Of a DNA stretch of 25,953 nt, positions 7,629 through 15,747 are shown in pieces. Under the pieces are notes generated by a model that was not told where the DNA came from, searched no databases, and saw nothing but the letters and a program-made list of their open reading frames with translations. The stretch is from Myxococcales bacterium UBA5297 (GTDB lineage Bacteria; Myxococcota; Myxococcia; Myxococcales; UBA5297): positions 1 to 25,953 of the forward strand of contig DHSB01000221.1 in the NCBI GenBank assembly GCA_002408385.1. The letters run 5' to 3'. The stretch's first letter is position 1. Every line of letters begins with the position of its first letter. A program made the translations under genes and the position numbers.

Positions 7629-9239
7629 TCAGGCAGCCTCGCGCTTGGCCGGCGCCTCCGCGCCCCCGGCTGTAGCGGGGCGCAGACGTCGCTGGACGAG
7701 CCCAGCGAGCGAGGCCGCGAGCGCCAGCCAGCCGAGGCTGTCGCCCACGAGCCCGTAGACGGTCGGCCCCGCGGCGACCATGGGGACCTCGGCGATCAGC
7801 GTCTCGGCGGTCTCGAAACCGCTCTTCTGGGCGAGCCGGCCCGAAGAGTCGATGAACGCGCTGATCCCGGTCGCCGTCGAGCGCACCAGCCACCGCCGAT
7901 GCTCGATGGAGCGGAAGGTCGCCAACGCGAGGTGGATGGGCGGCTCGGCCGGCCCGTACCAGGAGTCGTTGGTCACGTTGACCATCGCGTGCGGGCGCGT
8001 CCCCTCGCCGTCGACCGGCCCCATCAGGTCGCGGATGAGCCTGGGGAGGATGTCCTCGTAGCAGACGTCGGCCGACAGCTTGTAGCCGCCCACCTCGAGC
8101 GGCGCGTAGGTGGTGCCGCGCTGAAAGGTGGAGGTGAAGGGGAGGATCTTCTCGTAGATCGGCGCGAGCAGCTCCTCGCCGGGCACGTACTCGCCGAACA
8201 TCAGCAGCTTGATCTTGTCGTAGTGGCCGGTGACCTGGCCGCCCTTGTCCAGGCTGAGTACCGAGTTCCAACGGCGCATCGCCTTCTCGCCCCGCTCGCC
8301 GCGCAGCGCGCCGACGATCATCGGCACCTTCACCTCGCTCGCCACCTGGCCGGTCAGGTTGGGGGTGCCGACCACGGTGCGGTTGAGCGCGCTCTCGGGC
8401 CAGACGACAAGGCCGAGGTCTGCGACCTGCATCGCCTCGTCGGTCATCCGCTGGAAGCGCCGGATGCCTTCGAGTGCGCGCAGGTGCTTGTCGCCCGCGC
8501 CCACGTTGGCCTGGACGATGGCCGTCTTCAGCTTCGGGGCCGCGGCGTCGCGCTTCTCCATCTGCGGGATGCGCACCGCGCCGTAGGCAAGGTCGAAGAC
8601 GAGCGCGCCCACCGCCGCTATCGGCAGCGCCCGGGGCAGCCGGCGCTTCTCGAGAAGGGCCGCCACCACCTCGGCGAGCGCGGCGCTGAAGAGCGCCATG
8701 ATGCCCGACAAGAGCAGCACCCCGCCGAGGTCCGCGACCTGCGTGAGCTGAGGCACCCAGGCCTGCGAGTTGGCGAGGTAGCTCGGGAAGAGCAGCGGGA
8801 AGGCGAACTCGGTCGCCACGAAGGCCACCGGCGCGGTCCAGCCGAGGGAGATCCCCGTGCGCCGATGCAGCTTCCAGGCGAGCAGGCCGAAGACCGCGAA
8901 GAGCGCGCCCTGGGCGAGGCACAGCAGCAGGTAGCCGACGAAGGCCAGCGGCAGCGACAGGCTGGCGAAGGTCCTCAGCAGGTGGACTATCCAGTAGTAG
9001 CCGCCGAGATGGGTGACAAACCCCATCCACCACGAGAGCAGGAAGGCGTGCCGGCCGGTTCGCGCGCCGCGCAGAGCGAGCAGCAGTGGCGCGAGGCAGA
9101 TCCAGGCGAGGTACCACTGGTCGAAGCCGATGAAGCCTAGGAAATAGAGGATGCCCGAGGCGGTCGCGAGGCCGAGGGGCAGGAGCTTTCTTGGTCGAAA
9201 CACGGGCGTGACGATACGGGCGTGCTCCCTGAGGGTCAA
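7629..9239 (-). CDS. lnt: Apolipoprotein N-acyltransferase
   Basis: Lnt adds the third acyl chain to the N-terminal Cys of lipoproteins at the periplasmic face of the inner membrane, the last step after Lgt and LspA. The 536 residues contain several N-terminal membrane helices between about 20 and 230, then a nitrilase-type domain (238-490). The catalytic triad is readable: E282 in VWPESALN, K342 in HYDKIKLLMFGEYVP, and C393 in ADVCYEDILPR. Other family marks are YYWIVHLLR (81-89), NVTNDSWYG (421-429), and RSIEHRRWLVRSTATGISAFID. A last hydrophobic segment (500-515) ends the protein. The start is uncertain: TTG at 9239, or GTG at 9203, which places VFRPRKLL before the first membrane helix; neither has a good ribosome binding site. 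Followed by the PilZ gene 50 bases downstream. Confidence 0.93.
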   Translation of the reverse strand: MTLREHARIVTPVFRPRKLLPLGLATASGILYFLGFIGFDQWYLAWICLAPLLLALRGARTGRHAFLLSWWMGFVTHLGGYYWIVHLLRTFASLSLPLAFVGYLLLCLAQGALFAVFGLLAWKLHRRTGISLGWTAPVAFVATEFAFPLLFPSYLANSQAWVPQLTQVADLGGVLLLSGIMALFSAALAEVVAALLEKRRLPRALPIAAVGALVFDLAYGAVRIPQMEKRDAAAPKLKTAIVQANVGAGDKHLRALEGIRRFQRMTDEAMQVADLGLVVWPESALNRTVVGTPNLTGQVASEVKVPMIVGALRGERGEKAMRRWNSVLSLDKGGQVTGHYDKIKLLMFGEYVPGEELLAPIYEKILPFTSTFQRGTTYAPLEVGGYKLSADVCYEDILPRLIRDLMGPVDGEGTRPHAMVNVTNDSWYGPAEPPIHLALATFRSIEHRRWLVRSTATGISAFIDSSGRLAQKSGFETAETLIAEVPMVAAGPTVYGLVGDSLGWLALAASLAGLVQRRLRPATAGGAEAPAKREAA

Positions 9240-9355
9240 CGGCGTGTTCTAGAAACGCCTGGGAACACGGATACTTCCGCGCCCCGGCCCGCCCGCCTTC
9301 GAGCCGAAGAGCAGGCTCCTGCTTGACGTGGCCAATAGACGCTTACTGTAGAGCC

Positions 9356-10159
9356 ATGGTTATCGACGAGTTGTGGTCACAGCGCGACGCGGAGCGGCTC
9401 TCGGCCTTCGAGCGAGCCGTCGCTCTCGACGACCTGCCCGGCGGGCTCTTCGCCATCGAAGGGATCTCAAAGGAGCGGGCGGCCGAAGGCGTGGCGTTGC
9501 TCGAGGAATGGGCGGCCCAGGTTCGCGCGCGGCTGGGCCAGCAGGCGAGCCCGCGGGAAGAGGCCATCGCGCTTGGCGAGCTGCTCGGCGGCGTGCTCGG
9601 CTTCCGGCTCGACGAGGGCAAACGCCCCGACGGCGCCCGGCTGCACGGGGTGCTCGCGCGGCGCAAGGGCCGCCCCACCATCCTCACGGCGATCTGGCTC
9701 GAGGTCGGCAAGCGCGCGGGCCTGGCCGTACAGGCCAAGGCCTTCGGCGGCCGGCTGCTCGTCGAGGTCGGCGAGGCTTCGCCCGTCTTGGTCGATCCGG
9801 CCGCCGGAGGGCGGCTCCTCGAGCCCTCGGACGCCATCGGCGGTGGCCGGGGCGTGCCACACTCGGTCGGTATCGAGGACCTGTTGGCGGGCACGCTCGA
9901 CTTCCTGGCCAATGTCTTCATGCACCGCGGCGAGCCGGTCAGCGTCTTCCGCGCGATCAGCTTGCGCTGCGCGCTCTTGTCTCAGGCGCCGCTCGCCTGC
10001 CTGCAGCGCGCGATGCTCGCCGAGCAGCTCGGGGCCATCGGCGTCGCCGAGGAGCTCTACCGGCAGGTGGCCTTGCGCTTCCCCGGCACCGAGGCGTCGC
10101 TGGCGGCCGCCAGCAAGCTGATCACGGTGAGGTCGCGAGGTCCGCTGCTGCTCCAGTGA
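9356..10159 (+). CDS. SirB1-type transglutaminase-like protein
   Basis: The 267-residue protein belongs to the transglutaminase-like SirB1 family, whose biochemical role is not settled. The diagnostic stretch is RLHGVLARRKGRPTILTAIWLEVGKRAGLAV (residues 95-125), followed by GGRLLVEVG and VLVDPAAGGRLL, as in family members that read EVLERRxGxPixLAxLYLEVarrlGlpv. The catalytic Cys of true transglutaminases is not apparent. The C-terminal part (about 205-255), with RCALLSQAPLACLQRAMLAEQLGAIGVAEELYRQVALRFPGTEASLAAASKL, looks like a TPR helical repeat, which also fits SirB1 proteins. No signal peptide is present. An upstream TTG at 9323 is in frame, but ATG at 9356 gives the more natural N-terminus (MVIDELW); neither has a clear Shine-Dalgarno. 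It is divergent from lnt and convergent with the large lipoprotein gene. Confidence 0.82.
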   Translation: MVIDELWSQRDAERLSAFERAVALDDLPGGLFAIEGISKERAAEGVALLEEWAAQVRARLGQQASPREEAIALGELLGGVLGFRLDEGKRPDGARLHGVLARRKGRPTILTAIWLEVGKRAGLAVQAKAFGGRLLVEVGEASPVLVDPAAGGRLLEPSDAIGGGRGVPHSVGIEDLLAGTLDFLANVFMHRGEPVSVFRAISLRCALLSQAPLACLQRAMLAEQLGAIGVAEELYRQVALRFPGTEASLAAASKLITVRSRGPLLLQ

Positions 10160-10433
10160 GCCGGTCGCAGCGCGTGGCCGGCGGGGCTCATTTGGACCGC
10201 AGGGTGCCGGCAGGCGCACGCGCTCGAGGTGGGTCGGGAGATCTTCTCCGGCGGGGCACGGGAGGCGGGGAGCGCCGCTCCGGCCTCGCAAGCTCGGCTC
10301 GCGCTCGGGTTGATCGCGGGGCGGGCGCCCATCGACAGCCCTGTTGGCTCAAGGTCACAGCCGGCCAAGGGACCGGTGACGAGCTCGGGGTGAGCGGGTG
10401 GCGAGCCGGGGGAAGGTTTTCCCGACGGCCTCT
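10160..10433. other. Convergent gap with dispersed repeats
   Basis: About 270 bases between the 3' ends of the SirB1-type gene (+) and the large lipoprotein gene (-). No gene is seen. It carries GAGGCGGGGAGCGCCGC (about 10262-10277), GGCCTCGCAAGCTCGGC (10282-10298) and the family C repeat (10356-10408), all of which recur at 3173-3419. Confidence 0.55.
10356..10408 (+). repeat. Dispersed repeat family C, copy 2 (53 bp)
   Basis: About 48 of 53 bases match 3367-3419 by eye. It lies 26 bases beyond the 3' end of the lipoprotein gene, in the same relative orientation as copy 1 to its neighbouring gene. Confidence 0.75.
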
Positions 10434-13400
10434 TCAGTCGTCGAGCCGCACCACGCGCACCGGCCCGCTGCCGTCGCCGGTCGTCAGGTAGAGGTGGCCT
10501 GAGCCGGCGGTCTGCATTCCGATCCCGCTGAAGATCCGCTGATTGCGAGGATCGCCCAGGCCGTTTCCGCCCACTCCTTCGCAGGCGGCCGGATGCGTGT
10601 CCGCGGCGCAGGCCGCGAGCCCCTCGAAGTCCGATCGTGCCGACGGAGCCGGTCGCGAGGAGCGGAACACGACAACTCCGTCGGTCGCGTTGTCGAAGCC
10701 GACATAGAGCGCGCCGCCGGTCGAGACGAGCAGGGCGACCTTCGCGTTGTTCGGGTTGTCGAACCCGGAGAGCTGCGTATCCCCGACGCTGTTGGCGGCG
10801 ACGAGGCTCCAGTCCTGCGGCTCGCACTGGGCCGGGTCGTCGCTCGCGCCAGGGCTGCAGGCCCAGAGCTGTGGGCCGCTCGTCGTGTTGCGCGCCAGGT
10901 AGAGGCGCCCCTGGTGGACCGCGACCCCAGGCACGGCCTTGTCGGCGGGCGTCAGGTCCGCCGCGTTGCTGACGATCACCGACGTCTTGGCCGACCACTC
11001 GGGCGCCAATGGCGTACACCGGGTCCAGTCGCCGGGACTGGTCGAGCACCGACCTGGCGATGCGGTCGTCGCCCGCGCGCAGCCGCCGTTGTTGAAGAGG
11101 TAGAGGCGATCGCCGAAGGCGACCATCGAGTCGATCAGCGTGAGCGTCGCTGCGCGGCCGATGTCGGGCATCTTGTCGGCGTCGAGCTGCAGCACGTCGA
11201 CCTGGGCGGCCGCGTCGAGGCCGGGCGACGGCGGAGGGCGCAGCAGTGCGAGCAGGTAGGGGCGGTTCCCGCTGCTGTCGGGGAACCCGAGGTAGACCCG
11301 GTCCCCGTGCAGACAGGCGGCAGAGAAGCTCCTCGTTTGGCCGCCCAGCCCCGATGCGTTCAGGTCCACGTACGAGAAGTCGAGCAGCACGTCCTCGTCG
11401 GCGGTCATGTAGACGTAGTCGAAGCCGCCGCCGCTCTTCGAGCCCCCGGCAATCAACCACTCGGTCCCCGTGAGGACGCCCGAGGTGAACAGGCCCCGGC
11501 CGTCCTCGTTGTCCGGACCGCACTCGGGCGTATTCGGCGTGCATCCGGTCGAACCGAGTGACGGGTAGGGAGGCGGCGCCGAGTTCTCCGACGTGCGCCC
11601 GCCGCTCGAGTCCCGCGGAAAGGCGAACGCGACGCTCTCGGGATCCGAGCCGTCGGGGTTGGCGCGGACAGCGCCGGTGCCGTCCTGGTTGGGCCCGAGA
11701 TAGAGCTTGCCGGCGTAGCTGAAAACGAAGGCGAACGACGTCCCGTCGCCGAAGGGATCGTCGAAGAGCTCCACAGCTTCGGAGACGCGCACACGCGCGC
11801 TCGCGGCGCTGGCCGACAGGGCCGTGCCGTCGTTGGCGTCTTGACCGCTCGCCGAGGCGTCGACAGCGATCTCGCCGAGCGCTCCGGCCCGCAGCGACCA
11901 CTCGAACGCTCCCGCGGCGCCGCCCGCGAGGTCGAGAGCGGGCGGCTCGGGGCCCGAGAGCAGGGTCGCTGCGCTCGTGCCGCCGAGGGTCAGCGGGCCC
12001 GGAGAGACCGCCCGCGCGGTCGCGCCGCCGGAGCTCGAGACGACGAGCAACACCGTGAACGTCGAGCCCACGGTGACCGACGCCGGGGCTCTCAGCTCCG
12101 CTTCCAGCTCGGCCGGACGCACGATCTCGACGTCGGCGGCGAGCGGCGGGAGGGAGACCGTCGCTCCGTCGATCTCGTCGCTTCCCGTCGCATCCACCGT
12201 GAAGGTCGCTCCCCCCTCGCCGGCGCCGACGAAGCGCCAAGAGAAGGTCTGTGCGCCTCCTCCCGCGACGGTCGCGGCCGGCGGGACGGGGCCTTCGACC
12301 AGCGTGGCTCCGGCGGTACCCGTGACCGTCGCGGACGGCGTCAGGTCGACGGCTGCGACTTCGCCAGAGTTGCTCACCTCGAGCTCGAGGACGAGCTGTT
12401 GGCCCGCGTTGGCCACCTGCGGCGCAACCAGGCTTCCGGCGAGGACTGGCCGCCGGGAGACGGTCACGGTCTGCGGCGCGGCGGTCGCCGAGACGCTCTC
12501 CGCGCTGTTCGCGTCCCGGGCGCGAGCCCCCGCCTCGAAGGTCAGGGTTCCGCTCGCCGTCGCTGCGTATTCCCAGACGAGCTCGACTTGCGCTCCGCCC
12601 CGGAGGTCAGGCGGCGTGCTGCTCGGCTCCTGAACCACGCTGACCGCGCCGGTGCCCGTCGTGACCATGCTCGGGACCACGTCTGTCGCCGCTGCCTCTC
12701 CGGTGTTCTCGGCAAAGAGCCGCACCGTCACCCGCTCTCCGACGCCCACCACCGCAGGGTTCGCGGTCGCCGATGCGAGAAGGGCCGCCGGCCGCTCGAT
12801 GCGCAGCGTGGTCTCCGACGCTCGAGCCAGCACGACGGGCTCGCCGGTGTTCTGGTCGGTGCCCCCGGCGGTCGCCGAGAACGCGACGGTCCCGGCCCCG
12901 GTCGCGCGATAGGTCCAAAGGAACGGGACGGTCTGGCCGGCGCCGACGTCGCGCGGGTCCGGCGAGGTGACGAGCTCGGCCTCTCCGTCGCCCGCGAGCG
13001 CCGCGACGGGCGCCACTCCGAGCGCGGTAGCCTGGCCTTCGTTCGAGACCCGCAGCTCCACTTCGAGCTGCTGGCCGATGGAGACCGTGGCCAGCGGCTC
13101 GAGGCTCGCGAAGAGCTGCGCGCCCCTCACGACCCGCAGCGACGAGACGGCCGAGACCTCGATGGGCGAGCCGTCGCGCTCGTCCTTCCCGGTCAGCGTC
13201 GCGCGGAGCGGCACCTCGCCCGGGCTTGTGCAGTCGATCGCGAAGACGATTCGCTGCAGCGTTCCCGGCTCTATCCGGGCGCTCTTTGGCGCGGGCCCGG
13301 AGACGATGGCGAGGGGTTCGACGGAGAGAGCCGCGCTCACCTCGGTGGCGGCAGCCGCTCCGATGTTTTCGGCCTCGACGGCGATCGCGATCTGCTGGCC

Positions 13401-13853
13401 GACGTTGCACTCGGCGGGCGCGGCCAACCCCACGACGAGTTTGGCTCCGGAGTGTGGCTGCACCTCGTAGGCATTCGCGAGGCTCGCCGTGCCGTAAGGC
13501 CCCTGCAGCTCGAGCGCATGGCGTCCGGCGGCGAGCGTGGCGGGGACGACGGCGGTGAGCGTGCGCTCGTCGACGCGCTTCACCTCCGCGAGGGCCGCGC
13601 CGCCGAGGGCGAGCGAGAACTCCGCGTCGATCTCCGCGGACGCGCTCCCGAGCGCCTGGCGCGCTCGGACATAGAAGCCCGAGCCATGGATGGTGACGGC
13701 CACGGCCTCGCCGGCGGCGCCGCTGGCGGGCTCGATCAGTTCGATGGCAGGCGCCCCGAGCTCGGGGGTGCCCGGGCACCCCGCGCCGAGCGCGAGCGCG
13801 AGAGCGGCCAGGGGCGCCGTGCTCGGACTAGAGCGCCTCAAAGCGGTACCCAA
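10434..13853 (-). CDS. Large lipoprotein: IPT/TIG domain, five CARDB-like repeats, C-terminal putative propeller
   Basis: This 1139-residue protein has a signal sequence ending LALALGAGC, so C26 is the likely lipidated residue; the lipobox is slightly off consensus, with Gly at -3. An IPT/TIG-type Ig domain spans about 34-132. Five repeats of about 110 residues follow (starting near 144, 247, 356, 471, 582). Each opens with a VGQQ/VGER/AGQQ-like strand and a motif such as ENIGAAAATEV, NEGQATALGV, ENTGEAAATDV or NSGEVAAVDL, as in CARDB/DUF11-like Ig domains. The C-terminal 440 residues repeat an xLYLxx motif at 716, 851, 915, 982, 1048 and 1119, about 67 residues apart, with a degenerate one near 783, suggesting about seven propeller blades. 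Paired Cys residues suggest disulfides. The TTG start at 13853 overlaps the upstream gene by 26 bases, so the two are translationally coupled; TTG at 13841 is an alternative. Surface or periplasmic location is inferred. Confidence 0.8.
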   Translation of the reverse strand: MGTALRRSSPSTAPLAALALALGAGCPGTPELGAPAIELIEPASGAAGEAVAVTIHGSGFYVRARQALGSASAEIDAEFSLALGGAALAEVKRVDERTLTAVVPATLAAGRHALELQGPYGTASLANAYEVQPHSGAKLVVGLAAPAECNVGQQIAIAVEAENIGAAAATEVSAALSVEPLAIVSGPAPKSARIEPGTLQRIVFAIDCTSPGEVPLRATLTGKDERDGSPIEVSAVSSLRVVRGAQLFASLEPLATVSIGQQLEVELRVSNEGQATALGVAPVAALAGDGEAELVTSPDPRDVGAGQTVPFLWTYRATGAGTVAFSATAGGTDQNTGEPVVLARASETTLRIERPAALLASATANPAVVGVGERVTVRLFAENTGEAAATDVVPSMVTTGTGAVSVVQEPSSTPPDLRGGAQVELVWEYAATASGTLTFEAGARARDANSAESVSATAAPQTVTVSRRPVLAGSLVAPQVANAGQQLVLELEVSNSGEVAAVDLTPSATVTGTAGATLVEGPVPPAATVAGGGAQTFSWRFVGAGEGGATFTVDATGSDEIDGATVSLPPLAADVEIVRPAELEAELRAPASVTVGSTFTVLLVVSSSGGATARAVSPGPLTLGGTSAATLLSGPEPPALDLAGGAAGAFEWSLRAGALGEIAVDASASGQDANDGTALSASAASARVRVSEAVELFDDPFGDGTSFAFVFSYAGKLYLGPNQDGTGAVRANPDGSDPESVAFAFPRDSSGGRTSENSAPPPYPSLGSTGCTPNTPECGPDNEDGRGLFTSGVLTGTEWLIAGGSKSGGGFDYVYMTADEDVLLDFSYVDLNASGLGGQTRSFSAACLHGDRVYLGFPDSSGNRPYLLALLRPPPSPGLDAAAQVDVLQLDADKMPDIGRAATLTLIDSMVAFGDRLYLFNNGGCARATTASPGRCSTSPGDWTRCTPLAPEWSAKTSVIVSNAADLTPADKAVPGVAVHQGRLYLARNTTSGPQLWACSPGASDDPAQCEPQDWSLVAANSVGDTQLSGFDNPNNAKVALLVSTGGALYVGFDNATDGVVVFRSSRPAPSARSDFEGLAACAADTHPAACEGVGGNGLGDPRNQRIFSGIGMQTAGSGHLYLTTGDGSGPVRVVRLDD

Positions 13854-15744
13854 GATCGAAGAGGAGCGCCGAGAGCCGCCCCGAGAGGTTGGAGAGGTCG
13901 GCGCCGGACTGCTCGAGCAGCCGCGCCTCGAGGAACGGCCCGCCGCGCCACATGCGCCGGCCGATGCCGGCGCTGAGCTGGCCGGCGAACGCAGCGCCGG
14001 TCTCGCCCGTCTGCGGTTGCTCGTCCGCGCGCAGCGTGCTCGAGACGAAGCCCGCTCCGACCCCCACGCCCGCCCAGAAGAGCCAGCGCTCGCCGAACGG
14101 CCGGCGCCAGGCGAGCGAGACGGTGAGCGCGGTGAACGACTGCTCGCCGCGCAGGGTGAGCCCGCTCACCTCCTCGACGCGGCGGACCCCGAAGTAGCCA
14201 AGGTCCAGGAGCGCGGCGAACTGGTGACCGAGGCGGTCGAAGTGGTATCCCGCCTCGGCGCCGAAGTGCGGGGCGACGCGCGGTCCCTCGCGCGCGACGC
14301 CGAGCTTGGGCGCGAGCGTGAGGCGGCGGTGGGCCGGCTCGAGCGAGATGCGCGAGGCCGCGCGAACCGCACCCGCGCGCACCTCGATGAGGTCGGCGCC
14401 CTCGGTGTGGAGAGTGGGCGCGCGGTAGACGAGCTTGCCCTTGGCGCCCGCCGGATCCTCGAGCGCGACGGCGCCGAGCTGCGCGGAGACCTCGAGCTCG
14501 AGGTCGGGGACGAGGTTGCCGAACTGGTCGAGCGCCCTCGAGGTCAGCGCCAGCGAAGAGCGGCCGTCGGCGACGACGGTGGCGCGGGCGGGCGTCAGCT
14601 CGATGGTCGAGACCGGAGCCGGCACGAGCGCAAGCGAGCCGGTCGCGGTCGCCTCGCCAGCCCCTGCGCTCAGCTCGAGCGTACTCGCGCCCTCGAAGCT
14701 CGCGGGGAGCTCGACGCGCGCCTGCACGCGCCCAGGCTCGGCCGCCTCCACGATGAGCCGGCCGGGCTGAGCTGCGAGCTCGATGGCGTCGCGGGTGCGA
14801 TTTGCCGCCTCGTCGAAGGCCGTGGCGGTGATCGCGACCGGCCCGTCGCCGGCGCGGTGCCGCTCGCGGTCGAGGACGAGCTCGAGTCGCGCGGTCGGTC
14901 CCGGCACGAGCTCGAGCGGGGCCAAGGCGGCGAAGCGCGGCTCGTCCGAGAGCTTGGCCGTGAGGCGCGCCTCTCCGGCGGCGCCGGGCTCTATCCGCCA
15001 CCGGGCCTGGACGACCCCCGGGGCGGTCTCGCTCGCTTCGGTCAGCGTGCCGCGATCCACTTCGAGGAGAAGCGGGGCGCCGCCGCGCGGCTCGCCGGTG
15101 GTCGTGACGGCGTAGGCCCAGACCGTCAGCTCCTCAGCGCGGTCGGCCAAAGCGCGCCTGCGCTCGAGCGCGACGTGGACGTGCGGCACCTGCGGCAGGC
15201 CCAGATCGATGGGCCGCTTGCCGTGGAAGCCTTCGCGAACGCCGGGGGGGACGACGATGGCCACGACCGCGACGCCCCGTTCGTCTGCCCATTCCGGCCC
15301 GAAGACCGTCTCGGCGATGCGCACCGAGCTGCGGACGAGGGGGCGCGTCTGGATGACCGCGTCGGCCTGTCCCCACAGCCCGAGGGCGGTCCAGCCCTGG
15401 TGCGGCGTGTCGCCGACGCGGCCGGCTGCGCTCACCAGCGCGACCTGGGGATAGCGCTTGGACGGCGGAACGTAGCGGGCTCGGAAGCGCCCGGGACCAA
15501 CGCGCTCGAGCCCCTCGATGGCGCCGACGCTGCAGGTGAGCTCGAGGGCGTCGAGCCCGGCGGGCGCCTCGATCTCCAGAGCGGCGCTCGCGCCTTCGCC
15601 GAGCGTCAGACGCTCGGGTTGGGCACGAACGGCGATGGCGCTGGCGGCTGGAGGCTGCCCGGCGCGCGCGGGGCCGGTCCCGGCCGCGACAAATAGAGCG
15701 GCGAGCAGAACCCCACCGAGCGCTTTGGGCGACGAGCGTCGCAT
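13828..15744 (-). CDS. Ig-like repeat protein with C-terminal outer-membrane beta-barrel
   Basis: The 638-residue protein has a signal peptide (MRRSSPKALGGVLLAALFVA..., cleavage near ARA at residue 28). It contains several Ig-like beta domains: about 35-132, 200-285, 286-373 and 378-466. The last includes VADGRSSLALTSRALDQFGNLVPDLELEVSA, which matches invasin/Big_1-type Ig repeats. Residues about 475-638 form amphipathic strands: LAPKLGVAREGP, HFGAEAGYHF, FAALLDLGYFGV, FTALTVSLAWRRPF, LFWAGVGVGAGFVSS, AGQLSAGIGRRMW, GPFLEARLLE and LSALLFDLGYRFEAL. This fits an 8- to 10-stranded outer-membrane barrel. It is the middle gene of the operon: its ATG is 3 bases after the FecR-gene stop, and its end overlaps the lipoprotein start. 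With a barrel at the C-terminus, the Ig domains would lie in the periplasm or be exported; which one is unclear. Confidence 0.78.
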   Translation of the reverse strand: MRRSSPKALGGVLLAALFVAAGTGPARAGQPPAASAIAVRAQPERLTLGEGASAALEIEAPAGLDALELTCSVGAIEGLERVGPGRFRARYVPPSKRYPQVALVSAAGRVGDTPHQGWTALGLWGQADAVIQTRPLVRSSVRIAETVFGPEWADERGVAVVAIVVPPGVREGFHGKRPIDLGLPQVPHVHVALERRRALADRAEELTVWAYAVTTTGEPRGGAPLLLEVDRGTLTEASETAPGVVQARWRIEPGAAGEARLTAKLSDEPRFAALAPLELVPGPTARLELVLDRERHRAGDGPVAITATAFDEAANRTRDAIELAAQPGRLIVEAAEPGRVQARVELPASFEGASTLELSAGAGEATATGSLALVPAPVSTIELTPARATVVADGRSSLALTSRALDQFGNLVPDLELEVSAQLGAVALEDPAGAKGKLVYRAPTLHTEGADLIEVRAGAVRAASRISLEPAHRRLTLAPKLGVAREGPRVAPHFGAEAGYHFDRLGHQFAALLDLGYFGVRRVEEVSGLTLRGEQSFTALTVSLAWRRPFGERWLFWAGVGVGAGFVSSTLRADEQPQTGETGAAFAGQLSAGIGRRMWRGGPFLEARLLEQSGADLSNLSGRLSALLFDLGYRFEAL

Positions 15745-15747
15745 CGG

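Noticed and set aside
11841..13976. Long plus-strand open frame antisense to the lipoprotein gene
   Set aside because: Highly charged Arg/Asp/Glu composition typical of the antisense frame of high-GC genes; the opposite strand shows signal peptide, repeats and domains.
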